Assembly: GCF_018446385.1 (NCBI RefSeq)
Contig: NC_055991.1
Location: 104,019,712-104,083,711 of the forward strand
Length of the DNA stretch: 64,000 nt
Source: Zingiber officinale
Taxonomy: Eukaryota; Streptophyta; Magnoliopsida; Zingiberales; Zingiberaceae
Direction of reading: 5' to 3'
Shown: positions 23,780-35,658 of the stretch, one piece after another
Numbering within the stretch: position 1 is the first letter of the stretch
Layout of the letters: the number at the start of each line of letters is the position of its first letter
The notes under the pieces: generated by a model
Databases searched by the model: none
What the model was told of the DNA's origin: nothing
What the model saw: the letters and a program-made list of their open reading frames with translations, nothing else
Position numbers and translations under genes: made by a program

Positions 23780-24060
23780 TTTCTAACAAATAATTCTAAG
23801 CTAATTAGGTTTTGAAACTAATTTTAAGTTTATTAAATTTGAGAATAATTTAAGTTTATTAATTTCAAAAATAATTTTAAGTTAATTAATTTTGAAATTA
23901 ATTTTAAGTTAATTTTGAAAATGATTTTAAGTTAATTAATTTTAAAAATGATTTTAAGTTAATTAATTTTGAAAATGATTTTAAGTTAATTAATTTTGAA
24001 AATGATTTTAAGTTAATTTATTTTGAAAGTTGAAAATAAAATATGTATTCCCAATTTAAT
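23780..24060. repeat. AT-rich minisatellite in element B
   Basis: Tandem units of about 27 bp, core TTTTAAGTTAATTAATTTTG, repeated at least five times and bordered by degenerate copies. It lies in the protease-gag spacer. Confidence 0.8.
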
Positions 24061-24659
24061 TTGACTTTATGTTTATTCCAAATTTAATTTGAATTAATGT
24101 TTATTTAAATTAATTTTTATTCCTTAGTTATCTCACCTGATCTAAATTTTCAATCAGGGTATCCTATAATTGTTGTGAGATGAATTATGGTTGAATTTTT
24201 AGGGTCTGGTTTAACTTTGTGTTAGATTCAGGTTTAGCTTTGAGTTCAACAAGTAGGCATTCTTTGGATAAACTTCTGGGCTATGGTGAGTCACAAGGAA
24301 CTCATTAAAGTAACCATGCCTTCGAGGTTTTCCAAATAGTCCTACCCATTGAACTTAATACTAAACCTTGGTCTAACTGGTTAGGATCCATTTAAGGGTA
24401 GCTTCGGTCAGTTCCACTTGGCCAAATGCACCAGGTCGAAGCCATATCTTCCTAGACATGCGATGCCCAAGCTTCCCTAATGTACTATCATCCAAAAACT
24501 TCACCAGTACCGTGGGTCAAGTTAAACCTAGCCCATTTTTTCTAACCTTAATTATCCTGCCGGGTAGTCTACTCTTGTTTACCCATTTCAGGTAGATTAA
24601 GTTCAGTTACCCAGTCGGGTAGTTTAGTTAGGGGTGCCAGCTATTCTGGATCCTCCTTC

Positions 24660-25010
24660 TAAATTTTTATTTGATTGAATTTTTTAATTTAAATTTGAAT
24701 TTTGAATTTTAATTTAATTTTGAATTTTTAATTTAATTTGATTTGGATTTTTTAATTTAATTTTGAATTTTTTATTTAAATTTGAATTTTGAATTTAATT
24801 TAATTTCGAATTTTGAATTTTTTAATTTTAATTTGAATTTTTTAATTTAAATTTGAATTTTGAATTTAATTTAATTTCGAATTTTGAATTTAATTTTAAA
24901 ATTTTAATTTTAATTTAATTTCAAATTTTGAATTTTAATTTAATTTTGAATTTTGAATTTTAATTTAATTTTGAATTTTTAATTTAATTTTGAATTTTAA
25001 GTTCGTTTAA
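24660..25010. repeat. TTTGAATTTT simple-repeat block
   Basis: Low-complexity sequence made almost only of AATTT, TTGAA and TTTAAT words. It borders the 3' end of gag and probably expanded by slippage. Confidence 0.85.
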
Positions 25011-26673
25011 TTAATATCGTTTTTCTTTTTGCTCCCCCTGGATCATAGCCTCGATATGACCTATCGAGGTAGTGTATTTGATCCTTCGGGACCCAGTATT
25101 GACCAAGTCCAACTTGATTGACCAATTTGGACTTGGGGACCCATGCTTGGATTACCTTACTATTTGATTTGTTTATTAAAGATAAATAAGATTTATATTT
25201 CTTTTTGGTTTTGTATCCTAGCCCAGTTCTATTATAAACGGCTCTTTGTGTCCCAAGAATTAAATCAAGATTCTTGGAACCTAAAGAAAACCGTTCTAAA
25301 GTATTTTTTAAGTTATTGACCAGATTTTTCAGACCAGAGTTTTCTCCCTCAAGTTTTTGAACTTGAGTTGAATTTCCAGTCTGAACTTGGTCAGGTAATG
25401 ATTTAGAGTTAGTCACTTCTTTAAGGACTACTATTTCCTTTAGAAGTGACTTGACCTTAAGGTTCGACTTAGCTAGTTTGCGCAACAAATAATTGACTAG
25501 ATTATTTAGACGAGGGATACTTACAGCGGGATCTGGCCCTTCGGAATCGGATACGGATCCGTGGCTTCGCTCGGACTCGGCCTCCGACTCACTCTCGCTC
25601 TCGGATCCGTCAATCTAGTCCCTGGCCATCAGAGCAAGTAGGCTTGTCTGATCAAGTTCGTCGTTGTCATCTTCCGAAGAAGATTCGTCCCACGTCGCCT
25701 TCAGGGCCTTCTTCCTTCTCTGCTTCTTGGCTTCCTTTTGATTTGGGCAGTTGGACTTGATGTGCCCCTTCTGGTTGCACCCGTAGCAGATAACTTCGAA
25801 CTTACCTTTCGAACTTGATTGAACCTCCTTGGTTTGTACCACTTTCTTTAGATCTTTCTTGTTGAAACTCTTCTTCTTCTTGTAGAGCTTCTTTACGAGG
25901 TTCACGAGCTCGGTTGTTAGTTCGTCGTCTTCATCGTCTGAGACGGGATCTTCTTCCGATTCAGGTTCAGTTCTTCGTCGTGATCTTGGTTCGCGCGTTC
26001 GACTGGTACCTGCAACCAAAGTAACCCCCTTCTCGGTTAGCTGTACATTAGTCTGCTCATGCAATTCAAACTCACAGAATAATTCATCTAATTTTATTGA
26101 AGACAAATCCTTGGAGACTTTGTAGGCATCTACCATTGATGCCCACAATGTACTCCTCGGAAATGAATTTAATGCGTACCTTATGACGTCCCGATTCTCT
26201 ACCTTTTGCCCTATTCCGTGGAGAGAGTTGAGAATGTCTTGAATTCTTGCGTGTAGAGAGCTTGCCGTCTCACCTTCCTGCATTTTCAGATTATATAGTT
26301 TATTAAGTAGTAAATCACGTTTACTCACCTTTGTGTTGGAGGTTCCCTCGTGAAGTTCAATCAGCTTTTCCCAAAGCTCCTTTGCTGATGAGAATGGACC
26401 AACTCTGTTGAGCTCCTCTTTGGTCAGTCCACACTGGAGGGTGCAGGTAGCTCTGGCGTTGGCTTCCACTTTCTTGATGAGAGAGGGTTCCCAGTCTTCG
26501 CAGGGAGTAGGTTTGCCATCAGTGTCAGTCAGTAGTTGGAATCTAGTTCGGATGATCATCCACATCTCTAACTGAATCTTTAGGAACGTCTCCATCCGTC
26601 CCTTCCAGTACCTGAAATCTTCTCCGGAGAAGAGCGGGGGACGGACGGTGCTGAAACCCTCTTGTTGGGCCAT
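24997..26673 (-). pseudogene. Sirevirus B gag with in-frame amber codon
   Basis: Minus-strand capsid/nucleocapsid polyprotein. The ATG at 26673 (MAQQEGFSTVRPPLFSGEDF) is chosen because the homologous region starts there. Domains in order: YWKGRMETFL capsid start; LWEKLIELHEG; the UBN2-like capsid block with ENRDVIRYALNSFPR; a K-rich segment; a CCHC zinc knuckle CYGCNQKGHIKSNC; and acidic stretches. A single TAG at 25615-25617 follows LALMARD. The same frame then stays open to 24997 through a Ser/Glu-rich segment, a leucine-rich coiled coil and the WVPKS/YWVPKDQ motifs typical of Sirevirus gag C-termini. Confidence 0.9.
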
Positions 26674-26926
26674 TGAGAGAATATGCAAAAAGGAATAGAG
26701 AAAGAAGAAAAATGTCCCAAGACTATGTCTTGGATTAGTAGTGTGGGAGAAAAGAATAAAAAAAACTAACTTGAGTGGTGTTGCACCAACTTCGAGCGAG
26801 ATCGATACGAACGGAAAAAGAACTGAAATATAGTAAGAATACTAATTTCAGTTGACTCCGAAAAATTTAAAACACTGCGAAAAAAATATTGCGTGATTGG
26901 TGGTTGTACCAGATCAACGCGACCCC

Positions 26927-26940
26927 GCTCTGATACCAAT
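26927..26940 (-). other. Sirevirus B primer-binding site
   Basis: Minus strand ATTGGTATCAGAGC, directly inside the 5' LTR. It matches the 3' end of initiator tRNA-Met, the usual copia primer. Confidence 0.95.
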
Positions 26941-28188
26941 TGTTGGATCGAGAAGCGCTAGAGGGGGGGTGAATAGCGCTCGCGGCTTTCACACTTTTCG
27001 AATTCGTATGAGTAAAAACAAACGCAGCGGAATTAAAGAACAAGCAGATGAACACAGTGGATTTACTTCGTTCGGAGCCTGTGACGACTCCTATTCAAAG
27101 GCCCGCGATCCTTGATCGCTTTCCGTGGGCAACAACTATAAATACGAGAATTATTACAATCTACGTACAAATTAAAATAGTAATTAAAAAATACCGACAA
27201 CACTTAGAGAATATGAATTCTGGAGCTCAGGGTCGTCGGAAAGTAGTCGCAGCACTTCGGGAACCTTTCGTTAGCAGCTAATCGCGTATAGGGATCACTT
27301 GGAATGAATGGAATGAGCTGCTGGTCGAGATCCCTTATAAAGGGTGTTCAAGGCGCCTTCCACTGTTCACCAAGGCACCTTGAATGAGCCGAGTCAGCCA
27401 CGGAGATAAGGGCTGAACTGGTCGAACCTTATCAGGTCTAAGGCGCCTTCAACCTCTCCAAGGCGCCTTCATCAAACTGTCCAAGGCGACTTGGCTTCCT
27501 TCAAGGTGCTTCCAAGCTTGCTTCGCAGCCAGCTCAGGTTTTGCACTCGAGGCGCCTCCAAGCTCCATGGAGGCTCCTCGGTACTGTTCATCCGAGGCCA
27601 ATTTTGCACTCAAGATAAGTTTAAACACAAAAATACCCTGCAGCACAAAGTTAGCTCATAACACATAAGTGATAGTATAAAAGTGAAAGTTTGACAGTCT
27701 CCGGACTGTCCGAGTCTAACTTCGGGTTTCCAACCGGAAACCCTAGGTCGACCCGACGCCTACTGTTCCCTCTGCGGGGAACGCGTTCTCACCTACTCCA
27801 CTCAGGAGATTTACCTGCTGCCAGTGCGATCCTCCAGATCGACTGGACTTTTGCTCAGCACTTGAAGCTTCCGGACTTTCTCCTGGACATCCGCTTCCCG
27901 GCTAGTCCAGTCTTTCACCTGGTTCGCGACACCAGGACTTTCCACCTAGGGTTACCACCCCCTAGGACTTTTGCCTGAAGCCTTCGACCTGCCAAGACTT
28001 TCCGCATAGGGTTACCACCCCCTATGACCTAGGGTTACCACGCCCTAGGGTTTTTACCTTGCCTAACCACAGTTAGGTCTTTTCCTGAAACGCTTAACAA
28101 ATTTGTTAGATCACTAAACATCTTAACTTTGAATCCTTTGCCATTATCAAAATACGAGTTCGATCGTCGGATGCTTCCCACACCAACA
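26941..28188 (-). mobile_element. Sirevirus B 5' LTR
   Basis: 1248 bp, TGTTGGATCGAG...CACACCAACA, partner of 19362-20600. The outer target duplication is GAGGG (28189-28193). It has the same TATA hairpin and AAGGCGCCTT cluster (27352-27490). Together the two LTRs bound an 8.8-kb element, complete in ends but defective inside. Confidence 0.95.
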
Positions 28189-29397
28189 GAGGGGGGGTGA
28201 ATGACTCACTTCATTTTCTTGACCAATTTACTCTTTCACAGTGGACACTTGAAGGCAATGCTAACTCTTGTATTTACTTGGTATCCACCTCCTCAAGGAG
28301 GTGACTAGTCCAAGAATCCACACCACTCACCACTCTTCCACTATCAAAACCCTCATTTTCGGAATCACACCGAAGGTGGAGAAACCTTACAAGATTACAA
28401 CTCTCCCTCTCCAAAGTAAAGATCACAAACACTACAAAGAAGAAGAGAAGAAGGACCACAAAGTTTAACCAGCTTCTTCTTTGCAAGTGAGTCTTCAGAG
28501 AATGGCAGAGAGGAGAGCTTGAACACTTTTCAAAATCTTGATCACTTGAAGGGTCTCTGAAAGCCTTTGAGAGCAATGGAACAGTATATTCTTTTTTGGA
28601 TCATCTGTTTTCTTTTTCTTCCACTCTTTTAAACGACGAGAAAACTAGCCGTTTCTCATGTAGACGTCGCCGTGAATCGATTGGGATTAAATCTGAATTG
28701 ATTCATAAGTATCCGTTGGTAGTCATCGCGTCATGATCAACGACATAGATTACTTCACTTGAACTTGAATCGATTGGTGTAGTGCCTTGATCGATTCAGA
28801 CGTGCAGTGCTTCATCGTAGAATCGCAGAGCCTCTTTGAATCGATCGGTCGATCAATTCAATACCTTGAATTGATCGGCTGATCGATTCAGGAGGAATCT
28901 GTGCTTCGCACAGATCGTTCACCGATCGATCGGCCGATCGATTCAATACCTTGAATTGATCGGCTGATTGATTCAGGACGATTCTGTGCTTTGCACAGAA
29001 CCTTACTGATCGATCGGCCGATCGATTGACTTTCCTTCAATCGATCAGCTGATCGATTCAAAGGCATTCTGCCTCACAGTTATGTCTAAATCGATTTATA
29101 AATACAGTGAGCTTAACATACATACATTTTTCTGACTTGCAGGAGTTTCTCTTGCCAAGAATCCGGTCCCAGACCTTCTTGGACTTCTCTTGCCTTGCAT
29201 CTGGTCTTCTGACCTGCAAGAACTTCCTTTTGCCAAGAATCTAGTCCTCAACCTTCTTGGACTTCTCTTGCATCTGGTCTTCCGACCTGTAAGAAACTTC
29301 TCCTGCAAACTCACAATGCATGTTAAATCCAACGTATTAACCTAAACTTAAATAATTATCAATACATTGAAACCTCTAGGGCATGATTGCACCAACA
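28189..29397 (-). mobile_element. Sirevirus C 3' LTR, main part
   Basis: Resumes with GAGGGGGGGTGAATGACTC after element B and ends ATTGCACCAACA beside the polypurine tract at 29398. With 19337-19361 it makes an LTR of about 1.2 kb. Between 28677 and 29066 there are at least eight GATCGATCGGCCGATCGATTC-like palindromes. The partner 5' LTR is missing on the other side (see 36957). Confidence 0.9.
28677..29066. repeat. ATCGATCGGYCGATCGAT palindrome cluster
   Basis: Units near 28751, 28838, 28868, 28921, 28953, 29015 and 29038 share GAATTGATCGGCTGATCGATTC-like dyad symmetry with a CGGCCG, CGGTCG or CAGCTG centre. Two neighbouring units joined by the ATACCTT spacer form a longer repeat. Confidence 0.85.
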
Positions 29398-29817
29398 ATC
29401 TCCCCCTTTTTTATGTTTGACAATTTATTTAAGTTTAGGCTAATTTCCAACATACCATAATAATACAATGATAAATAGTGATTGCAACTACGCTGAAAAT
29501 CATCTGAATTAAGCATAAGCAGTAAGCAAGTAAGCTTGAATTTCAATTTAAATTTGATTAAGCATGAACTTCAACATATATCTCCCCCTTTGTCAAATAT
29601 CAAAAAAAACAAACTCCTCCTCAAAATGTGCACGGAACAAAACACAATCAGTCCAAGAGGTACTCCCCCTTAAACACACAGATATCAACATAATATAACA
29701 ATGGTGATCGTAGAAACAAAATAAAAGGTAGAACAAGTAGCATAGCATATATCCAAAATAAAATAGAGTTCACAGAGGGACTCCATAACAACCATCCACA
29801 TAACGGACAATAACACG
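29398..29817 (-). mobile_element. Sirevirus C polypurine tracts and 3' spacer
   Basis: Polypurine tract at 29398-29412 (minus-strand AAAAAAGGGGGAGAT). Further G-rich tracts lie at 29582-29590 and near 29664. There is no coding potential beyond the tail of the env-like frame. Confidence 0.75.
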
Positions 29818-31182
29818 TCAGAAAGGGACATAAAACTCAATAAGATCATCGCCCGAAGGAGGGGGATCAACAGCAGCAGGAGAAGCAGACGTAGTAGCTG
29901 GAGCAGGAACCGCTGCAGAGTCAGCACCAGCAGCATCCTTAGCATGGGGAACGAGAGCTGTGGATGGAACAGACTGAGACGAATGACCCGTCACCCAGGA
30001 GCTCACTAAATCCACTAATGTATCCATAGTCGCCTACATCGAAGTATGTCGATGGACCATGGTCTCCATCGTGGAACGCAGGTCGGCTACCTCCATGGTC
30101 AGCTCCTCTAGGCGAGTGTCGACAGTCTCCTCGAATGTCGGAGAAGCTGGCTCGGGGATATCCTCCTCAGCATCATCCGCCACAGGAACCAATGCATGTG
30201 CATCCCCCCTACGGCGAGCCCTGGGTCCCTCACCAAAAGCACGTCCATCGCGCCACCGAACTCCCGCTGGACCACCAACTAAGCCCGTCTTCGTGAAGGA
30301 GCGGGAAGAAATCCGAGAATAAGCAACAGTCATGTGCTCCAGCCGTCCCCGGGAGACATCTATCTTCATGGATTCCAGCCAGTCTGTAATAAGATGCCCG
30401 AAAGGCATGTGGATCGTCTGCTGCACTGGCTGGGTAAAATGAATGATACAGTGAAAGATGTTCAGAGCGATGTTGATGTCAAGGGAATGACGAATGACAT
30501 ATAGGGCAAACATGTGAGGGGGTTGCAGAGCAGCTAAGGCACGAGAAACAATGGGAAAAAGGCAGTTAATAATCACCTTAAACAAGGCGGCGTTCTCAAC
30601 CGATAATTCAAGCGAAGAAAATTTAGTGATTTGAGCATTTGGCCCATCCGGACGAGGACGACCAAAAAGGAACTGATGCATGGATGCAATGTTGATATGC
30701 TCAAAAGGTGGAGGCAACTCATTGGGAAGATTGGGATAAAAGACAAAATCATTGTTGGATGGTAGACAGTCGAGATAAGATCGAAGAATCTTATAGGAGA
30801 AGTCCAAGCTCCGTTTCGCAACGCGAGTGCGATAATTTACACCATCAGAAGTGTGCAAATTATTATAGAATTCGGAGACAAGACTTACATTGACATCCCT
30901 CTCACAGGTTAACAATGAATCAAGTTTATAGTGCTTGAACCGCTTATAGGTATCAAAATAAGACGTCCTATAGTATTGAAAATCAACTGATCTAGGGGTT
31001 ATGAGTTTGAAGGTGTGTTTGCTAAAGGCTTGCTGCATAGCAGCATTAGGGAATCTCGGATCAGTAGGAGGTTGAGGACGTGATAGAGGTACGGACGATC
31101 CTTCGCCCGATTCACGAACCTTTTGTTTCTTTCTGTGGGATAGGAAGTGAAAAAGAACAAGAGGTGGCACACGATTTTGCAT
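29818..31182 (-). pseudogene. Sirevirus C env-like / additional ORF
   Basis: Minus-strand ORF downstream of pol, in the place where Sireviruses carry an optional env-like gene. The start at 31182 (MQNRVPP) is the first in-frame ATG. It continues with a basic stretch (RKKQKVRE), FPNAAMQQAFSKHTFKLITPR, VSEFYNNLHTSDG and RPRPDGPNAQI, a region resembling the putative plant transposon protein family. The C-terminus is acidic with a coiled coil (DTRLEELTMEVADLRSTMETM). One in-frame TAG (30034-30036) precedes a still-open 70-codon tail rich in Ala/Pro/Ser. No clear signal peptide or transmembrane pair is present, so an envelope function is doubtful. Confidence 0.7.
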
Positions 31183-31559
31183 TGCAACAGAAAAATACAG
31201 CGAAAGATATGCAAAAATGCAAGGACAGTGCAGGTAATGCAATGCATAAGGGATAATGCAAAACAATACACAAAAGCACACAATACATAAGTGGATTAGT
31301 TCAAGTATAGGAGCAAGAACCAAAGAAAAATGAGAAAGAAGTAAAGACAGAACTTAGGGTTTTGAGTTCTCATTGTGTGCGAGCGACGCGGAGAAGAAGA
31401 AAAGGAGCTGCCTTGGTCGTCGAGAGAGGAAAAAGGAAGCGGGAGGAAGGTTGAAGAGCGCCCTTCGCCGGAGAAAAACCGCCGGAGAGACCGATGATGC
31501 AGGCGGGAGAGTCGTCGGGGAAATCACCTCAGAGCTAGGGCACGAAAAGCATCGAGAGA

Positions 31560-31620
31560 GAAAATGAGGTGGAGTGAGAGAAAAACTAGGGTAATCGGGT
31601 TTTAAGACGAGTTTTAAATC
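31560..31620 (-). promoter_or_regulatory. Possible internal promoter of the env-like ORF
   Basis: On the minus strand a TTTAAAACTCG / TTAAAACCC TATA-like stretch (31590-31612) is followed by a long pyrimidine-rich leader (31360-31560) with CTCTCTC and ACCCTAG motifs, then the env-like ORF. This arrangement could drive a separate transcript. It is inferred from sequence alone. Confidence 0.35.
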
Positions 31621-31875
31621 CCCAATCGATCGACCGATCGATTGAGAGCAGGTGAATCGATCGGTCGATCGATTCACGAAGTTTCTGTGAAAATTGGGAG
31701 ATGCGTCTCAATAGATCCAACGATCGATTCAAACTGGATGAATCGATCCATTGATCGATTAAAATGCCTTCTGTGAAAATCGAAAGGGCGTCCCAATCGA
31801 TCCATTGATCGATTCAGATGCTTTCTGAAGTGAAATACGAGCCTCCCAATCGATCCACTGATCGATTGGGAAGTC
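31620..31875. repeat. CGATCG palindromes upstream of env-like ORF
   Basis: At least six dyads, such as CCAATCGATCGACCGATCGATTG, GAATCGATCGGTCGATCGATTC and CAATCGATCCATTGATCGATTC, at about 31622, 31653, 31710, 31740, 31795 and 31848. They are the same motif family as in this element's LTR. Confidence 0.85.
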
Positions 31876-31879
31876 TGAT

Positions 31880-32448
31880 ATTACTGCACTTTTGAAAAGT
31901 TTTTCAGATCCAAGTTTTGGAAATGCACAAATAATTGTACACTCCTCTAAAAATCACAAAACCTTGTGTAGACACTATATATGTCTCATATTATCAACGA
32001 AAAATAAAGTTTAACAAAAATTAACTCGTCTTAGTGAAAACTTACACAAAATCGAAGGTTGTGGAAATCTTCAATAATTTGAGTAAGTCCTTATCGAATT
32101 GTTCTGATATCTCGCATCCAATCACACATGTCAACCAGGATTTTAAAAATGAGTTTTATACATATTGTAATTTGAAAATTTCCAATCATAATCATAGGGC
32201 AAAGTGCACATGATTTGTACACTTGCTTTCTCTATGATTGGACAAATGAATATTTCATATGAAAACCATTTTTCTTGACCAAAATAATGCATCATAACAA
32301 GCATTATGACCAAGATAAATGTCCCTAACCTCTCACCCCCATCTAAATCACATTAAGAGGACAATCCTATGTTTTTGTGAGAGCCAAAACTTAAGGTGAA
32401 GAAAAGCCTAAAGTGCTTTACCTGTAAAGTGATCATGGAGGATGTGAT
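31880..32448 (-). mobile_element. Sirevirus C spacer between pol and env-like ORF
   Basis: AT-rich, with no ORF of note. It contains CACATGATTTGTACACTTGC-like words and TTCCAATCATAATCAT repeats. Confidence 0.6.
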
Positions 32449-35400
32449 TTAATCAATACAACACATTCCCAATTCCCTTCTAAGAAAGCTAAATTCAACT
32501 TCGGGAAGAGGTTTAGTGAAGATATTGGCTAAGTTTGATTTTGATCCAACATAATTTAAAATGATATCACCTCGAGTTACATGATCACGAATAAAATGAT
32601 GTTTAACCTCTATGTGTTTCGTTCTTGAATGATGAACGGGATTTTTGGTCAAGTTGATTGTACTCACATTATCACAAATAACTTGAACATTGTTATAGGT
32701 AAGTTTATAGTCCTCTAGAGTATGAGTCATCCACAATAATTGTGATACACACTCTCCCATGACAATATATTCCGCTTCGATTGTGGAGAGAGCTACATAA
32801 TGTTGTTTTATACTTGACCAACTTACTAAAAAAGATCCTAGAAATGGACAACTACCACTAGTACTTTTGCGATCCAATTTGCATCCGGCATAATCGAAAT
32901 CAGTATAGCCCACTAGGTCAAAAGTTTCAGTTCTAGGATACCAAAGACCAACATTTTGAGTCCCCTTGAGATAACGAAGAATTCGCTTAACGACACTCAA
33001 ATGTGACTCCTTGGCACAAGATTGATACCGTGCACATATACCTACGGCAAAAAGTATGTCGGGTCTACTAGCCGTAAGATAGAGAAGACTCCCTATAGCA
33101 CTACGATACACCTTGGAGTCAACTTCTTTCCCCTCAACATCTTTATCCAATTTAGTACTAGTGGCCATGGGAGTAGATATTTCCTTTGCATTTTCCATTC
33201 CAAATTTCTTAAATAGCTCTTTGACATATTTAGATTGATGAATGTAAATACCTTCTTTTGTTTGCTTAATTTGTAGCCCTAGGAAAAATGTCAATTCACC
33301 AACCAAACTCATTTCAAATTCACTCTCCATGTGATTAATGAATTCATTTAAATAATCTTTATTTGTAGAACCACAAATAATGTCATCTACATATACTTGG
33401 GCCACAAACATATCATTACCACTATTTTTCAAGAATAAAGTGGGATCAATTTTTCCTCTATGAAACCATTTTGATACTAGAAATGTTGACAATTGTTCAT
33501 ACCAAGCTCGGGGAGCTTGTTTTAGCCCATATAAGGCTTTTTTAAGTTTATATACATGATTTGGACACTCCAAATTTTCAAACCCCGGTGGTTGCTCAAC
33601 ATATACCTCTTCTTTTATAACACCATTCAAAAATGTTGATTTTACATCCATTTGGTACAATTTGAACCCCTTGTGGGTGGCAAATGCCAACATCATCCTA
33701 ATTGACTCCAATTTTGCTACAGGTGCATAAGTTTCGTCATAGTCTAACCCTTCTACTTGATTGAAACCCCTAGCAACCAATCTAGCTTTGTTTCTCACAA
33801 CTATCCCCTTATCATCAAGTTTGTTTCTAAAAACCCATTTTGTATCAATAATCGATTTGTTTGTAGGCCTAGGAACTAAATCCCAAACTTGACTTCTCTC
33901 AAATTGAGATAGTTCATCTTGTATTGCTAAGATCCAATCGGGATCAAACAAGGCATCATCAATGGTTTTTGGTTCTATTTGAGATATCAAGGCGACTTGG
34001 CTTCCTTCATTTCTAAAGTAAGATCGAGTTCTCACTCCTTGAGTGATGTCTCCTACTACTTGATCTAAGGGATGATTTACATGAATCCTAGTAGGTCTTG
34101 ATTCTTGATTTATTATAATTTCGGGTTCAAGTGGCAAAGATTCATTTTTCTCACCATCACTTTCTTGATTTTCTTCTCCTTGATGATCTACTCCACCCAA
34201 TGTTAATTTCTTTAACTTAAAACGTATTTCTTCATCGTTTGTTCTTATAGAGTTCAAAGAAGGATTTTCTTCAAAGACAACATTTAGTGATTCTTCAATT
34301 AATTTTGATCTTTTGTTGTAAATTCGATATGCCTTGCTATGACTTGAGTAACCTACAAGGATCCCCTCATCCGCCTTAGCGGAAAACTTTCCCAAGTGAT
34401 CTTTGGTGTTTAGAATATAGACCTTACACCCAAACACTCTAAGATGCTTAATTGTAGGTGGTTTGCCAAACCACAACTCATGAGGTGTTTTTCCTAGAAA
34501 CCTATGTATTAATATTCGATTTTGCACATAACATGCCGTATTAATTGCTTTGGCCCATAGGAAACTATGAAGTGAATATTCATTTAACATGCTCCGAGCG
34601 GCCTCTTGCAAAACCCTATTTTTCCTCTCAACAACTCTGTTTTGTTGAGGAGTCCTAGGGGTGGAAAATTCATGTTTATATCATTTTTCTATACAAAAAT
34701 TTGTGAATCTATCATTTTCAAACTCACCTCCATGATCACTTCTTATCTTGTTTATCTTATGAGCCTTTTCATTTTCTACTCTACTACAAAAAGTAATCAA
34801 GGTATCTAGAGTTTGATCCTTATGTTTCAAGAAAAACACCCATGTATATCTAGTGTAATCATCCACAATCACAAAGCAATATCTACTACCATTTAAAGAA
34901 ATATATCTACTACTATCAAATAAATCCATGTGAATGAGCTCCAAAATATTTGAGGTACTTACAACATTTTTACCTTTATGAGTAGCTTTGGTTTGCTTAC
35001 CCATTTGACATGCATCACATATTTTATCTTTTTGAAACTTCAACTTTGGCAATCCTTGCACCAACTCCTTCTTTGAAAGGTTTTTGATATTCCTCATGTT
35101 GGTGTGAGCAAGTCTCCGGTGCCAAAGCCACGTCTCCTCTTCTTTGGACATGAGACACTTAGCAAACACATTAGTAGCACCAAATAGTTCAACTTGATAA
35201 ATATTTTCTCTTCTATGGCCTATGAGAATATTGGTGTTTAGTTCACTATGCTTGATTAGACATTGAGATGAGTTGAACTCAACTCCATAACCCGAATCAC
35301 ATAGTTGACTAACACTTAAAAGATTAAAGACCATGCCTTTTACTAATAACACATTTTTTATTACAAATTTTTCGAAAATTCTAATATCTCCTATTCCTAT

Positions 35401-35658
35401 AACTTTTAATTCACCACTATTGCCAAAAGAAACGGTACCTTTACTTTTGTGTCTAAATGATGAGAATTTTGAAGAATCCCTCGTCATATGCTTAGAACAT
35501 CCACTATCTACGAACCATGTTGTTGAATGCTCCCCCTTGGCGCATGCCTGTTTAAACACGATAAACCAAATGTTTTGGTACCCAAACCTTGGGTCCGGTA
35601 GCATCAATAACAAATTGCTTGGGTACCCAAGCTTGAACAAACTTAACCCTTGAAGCAT
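32449..35658 (-). pseudogene. Sirevirus C pol, one nonsense codon
   Basis: Minus-strand polyprotein, a single frame apart from one TGA at 34681-34683. Order: protease VDSGCSKHMTRD; GAG-pre-integrase LWHRRLAHTNMRN; zinc ligands CDACQMGKQTK; integrase core with HMDLF, FVIVDDYTRYTWVFFL and RSDHGGEF; the stop; PQQNRVVERKN; then RT with KARLVARGFNQ, YQMDVKSTFLNG and YVDDIICGSTN; RNase H with GYTDFDYAG, STIEAEYIVMGE and KHIEVKHHF; ending FTKPLPEVEF. The tryptophan expected at the stop has become TGA. The RT box has Cys where Phe is usual. It overlaps gag in the +1 frame. Confidence 0.95.

Noticed and set aside
28677-29066. Possible CRISPR-like array in the CGATCG repeats
   Set aside because: Spacers are not uniform, the motif is a degenerate dyad, and the context is a plant LTR.
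31354-31677. 107-codon minus frame upstream of the env-like ORF
   Set aside because: It falls in the CT-rich leader and palindrome array. It looks like an untranslated leader of element C rather than a gene.
32449-34611. 720-codon frame as a complete host gene
   Set aside because: It is the C-terminal half of a copia polyprotein; the frame continues upstream through a TGA into integrase and protease.
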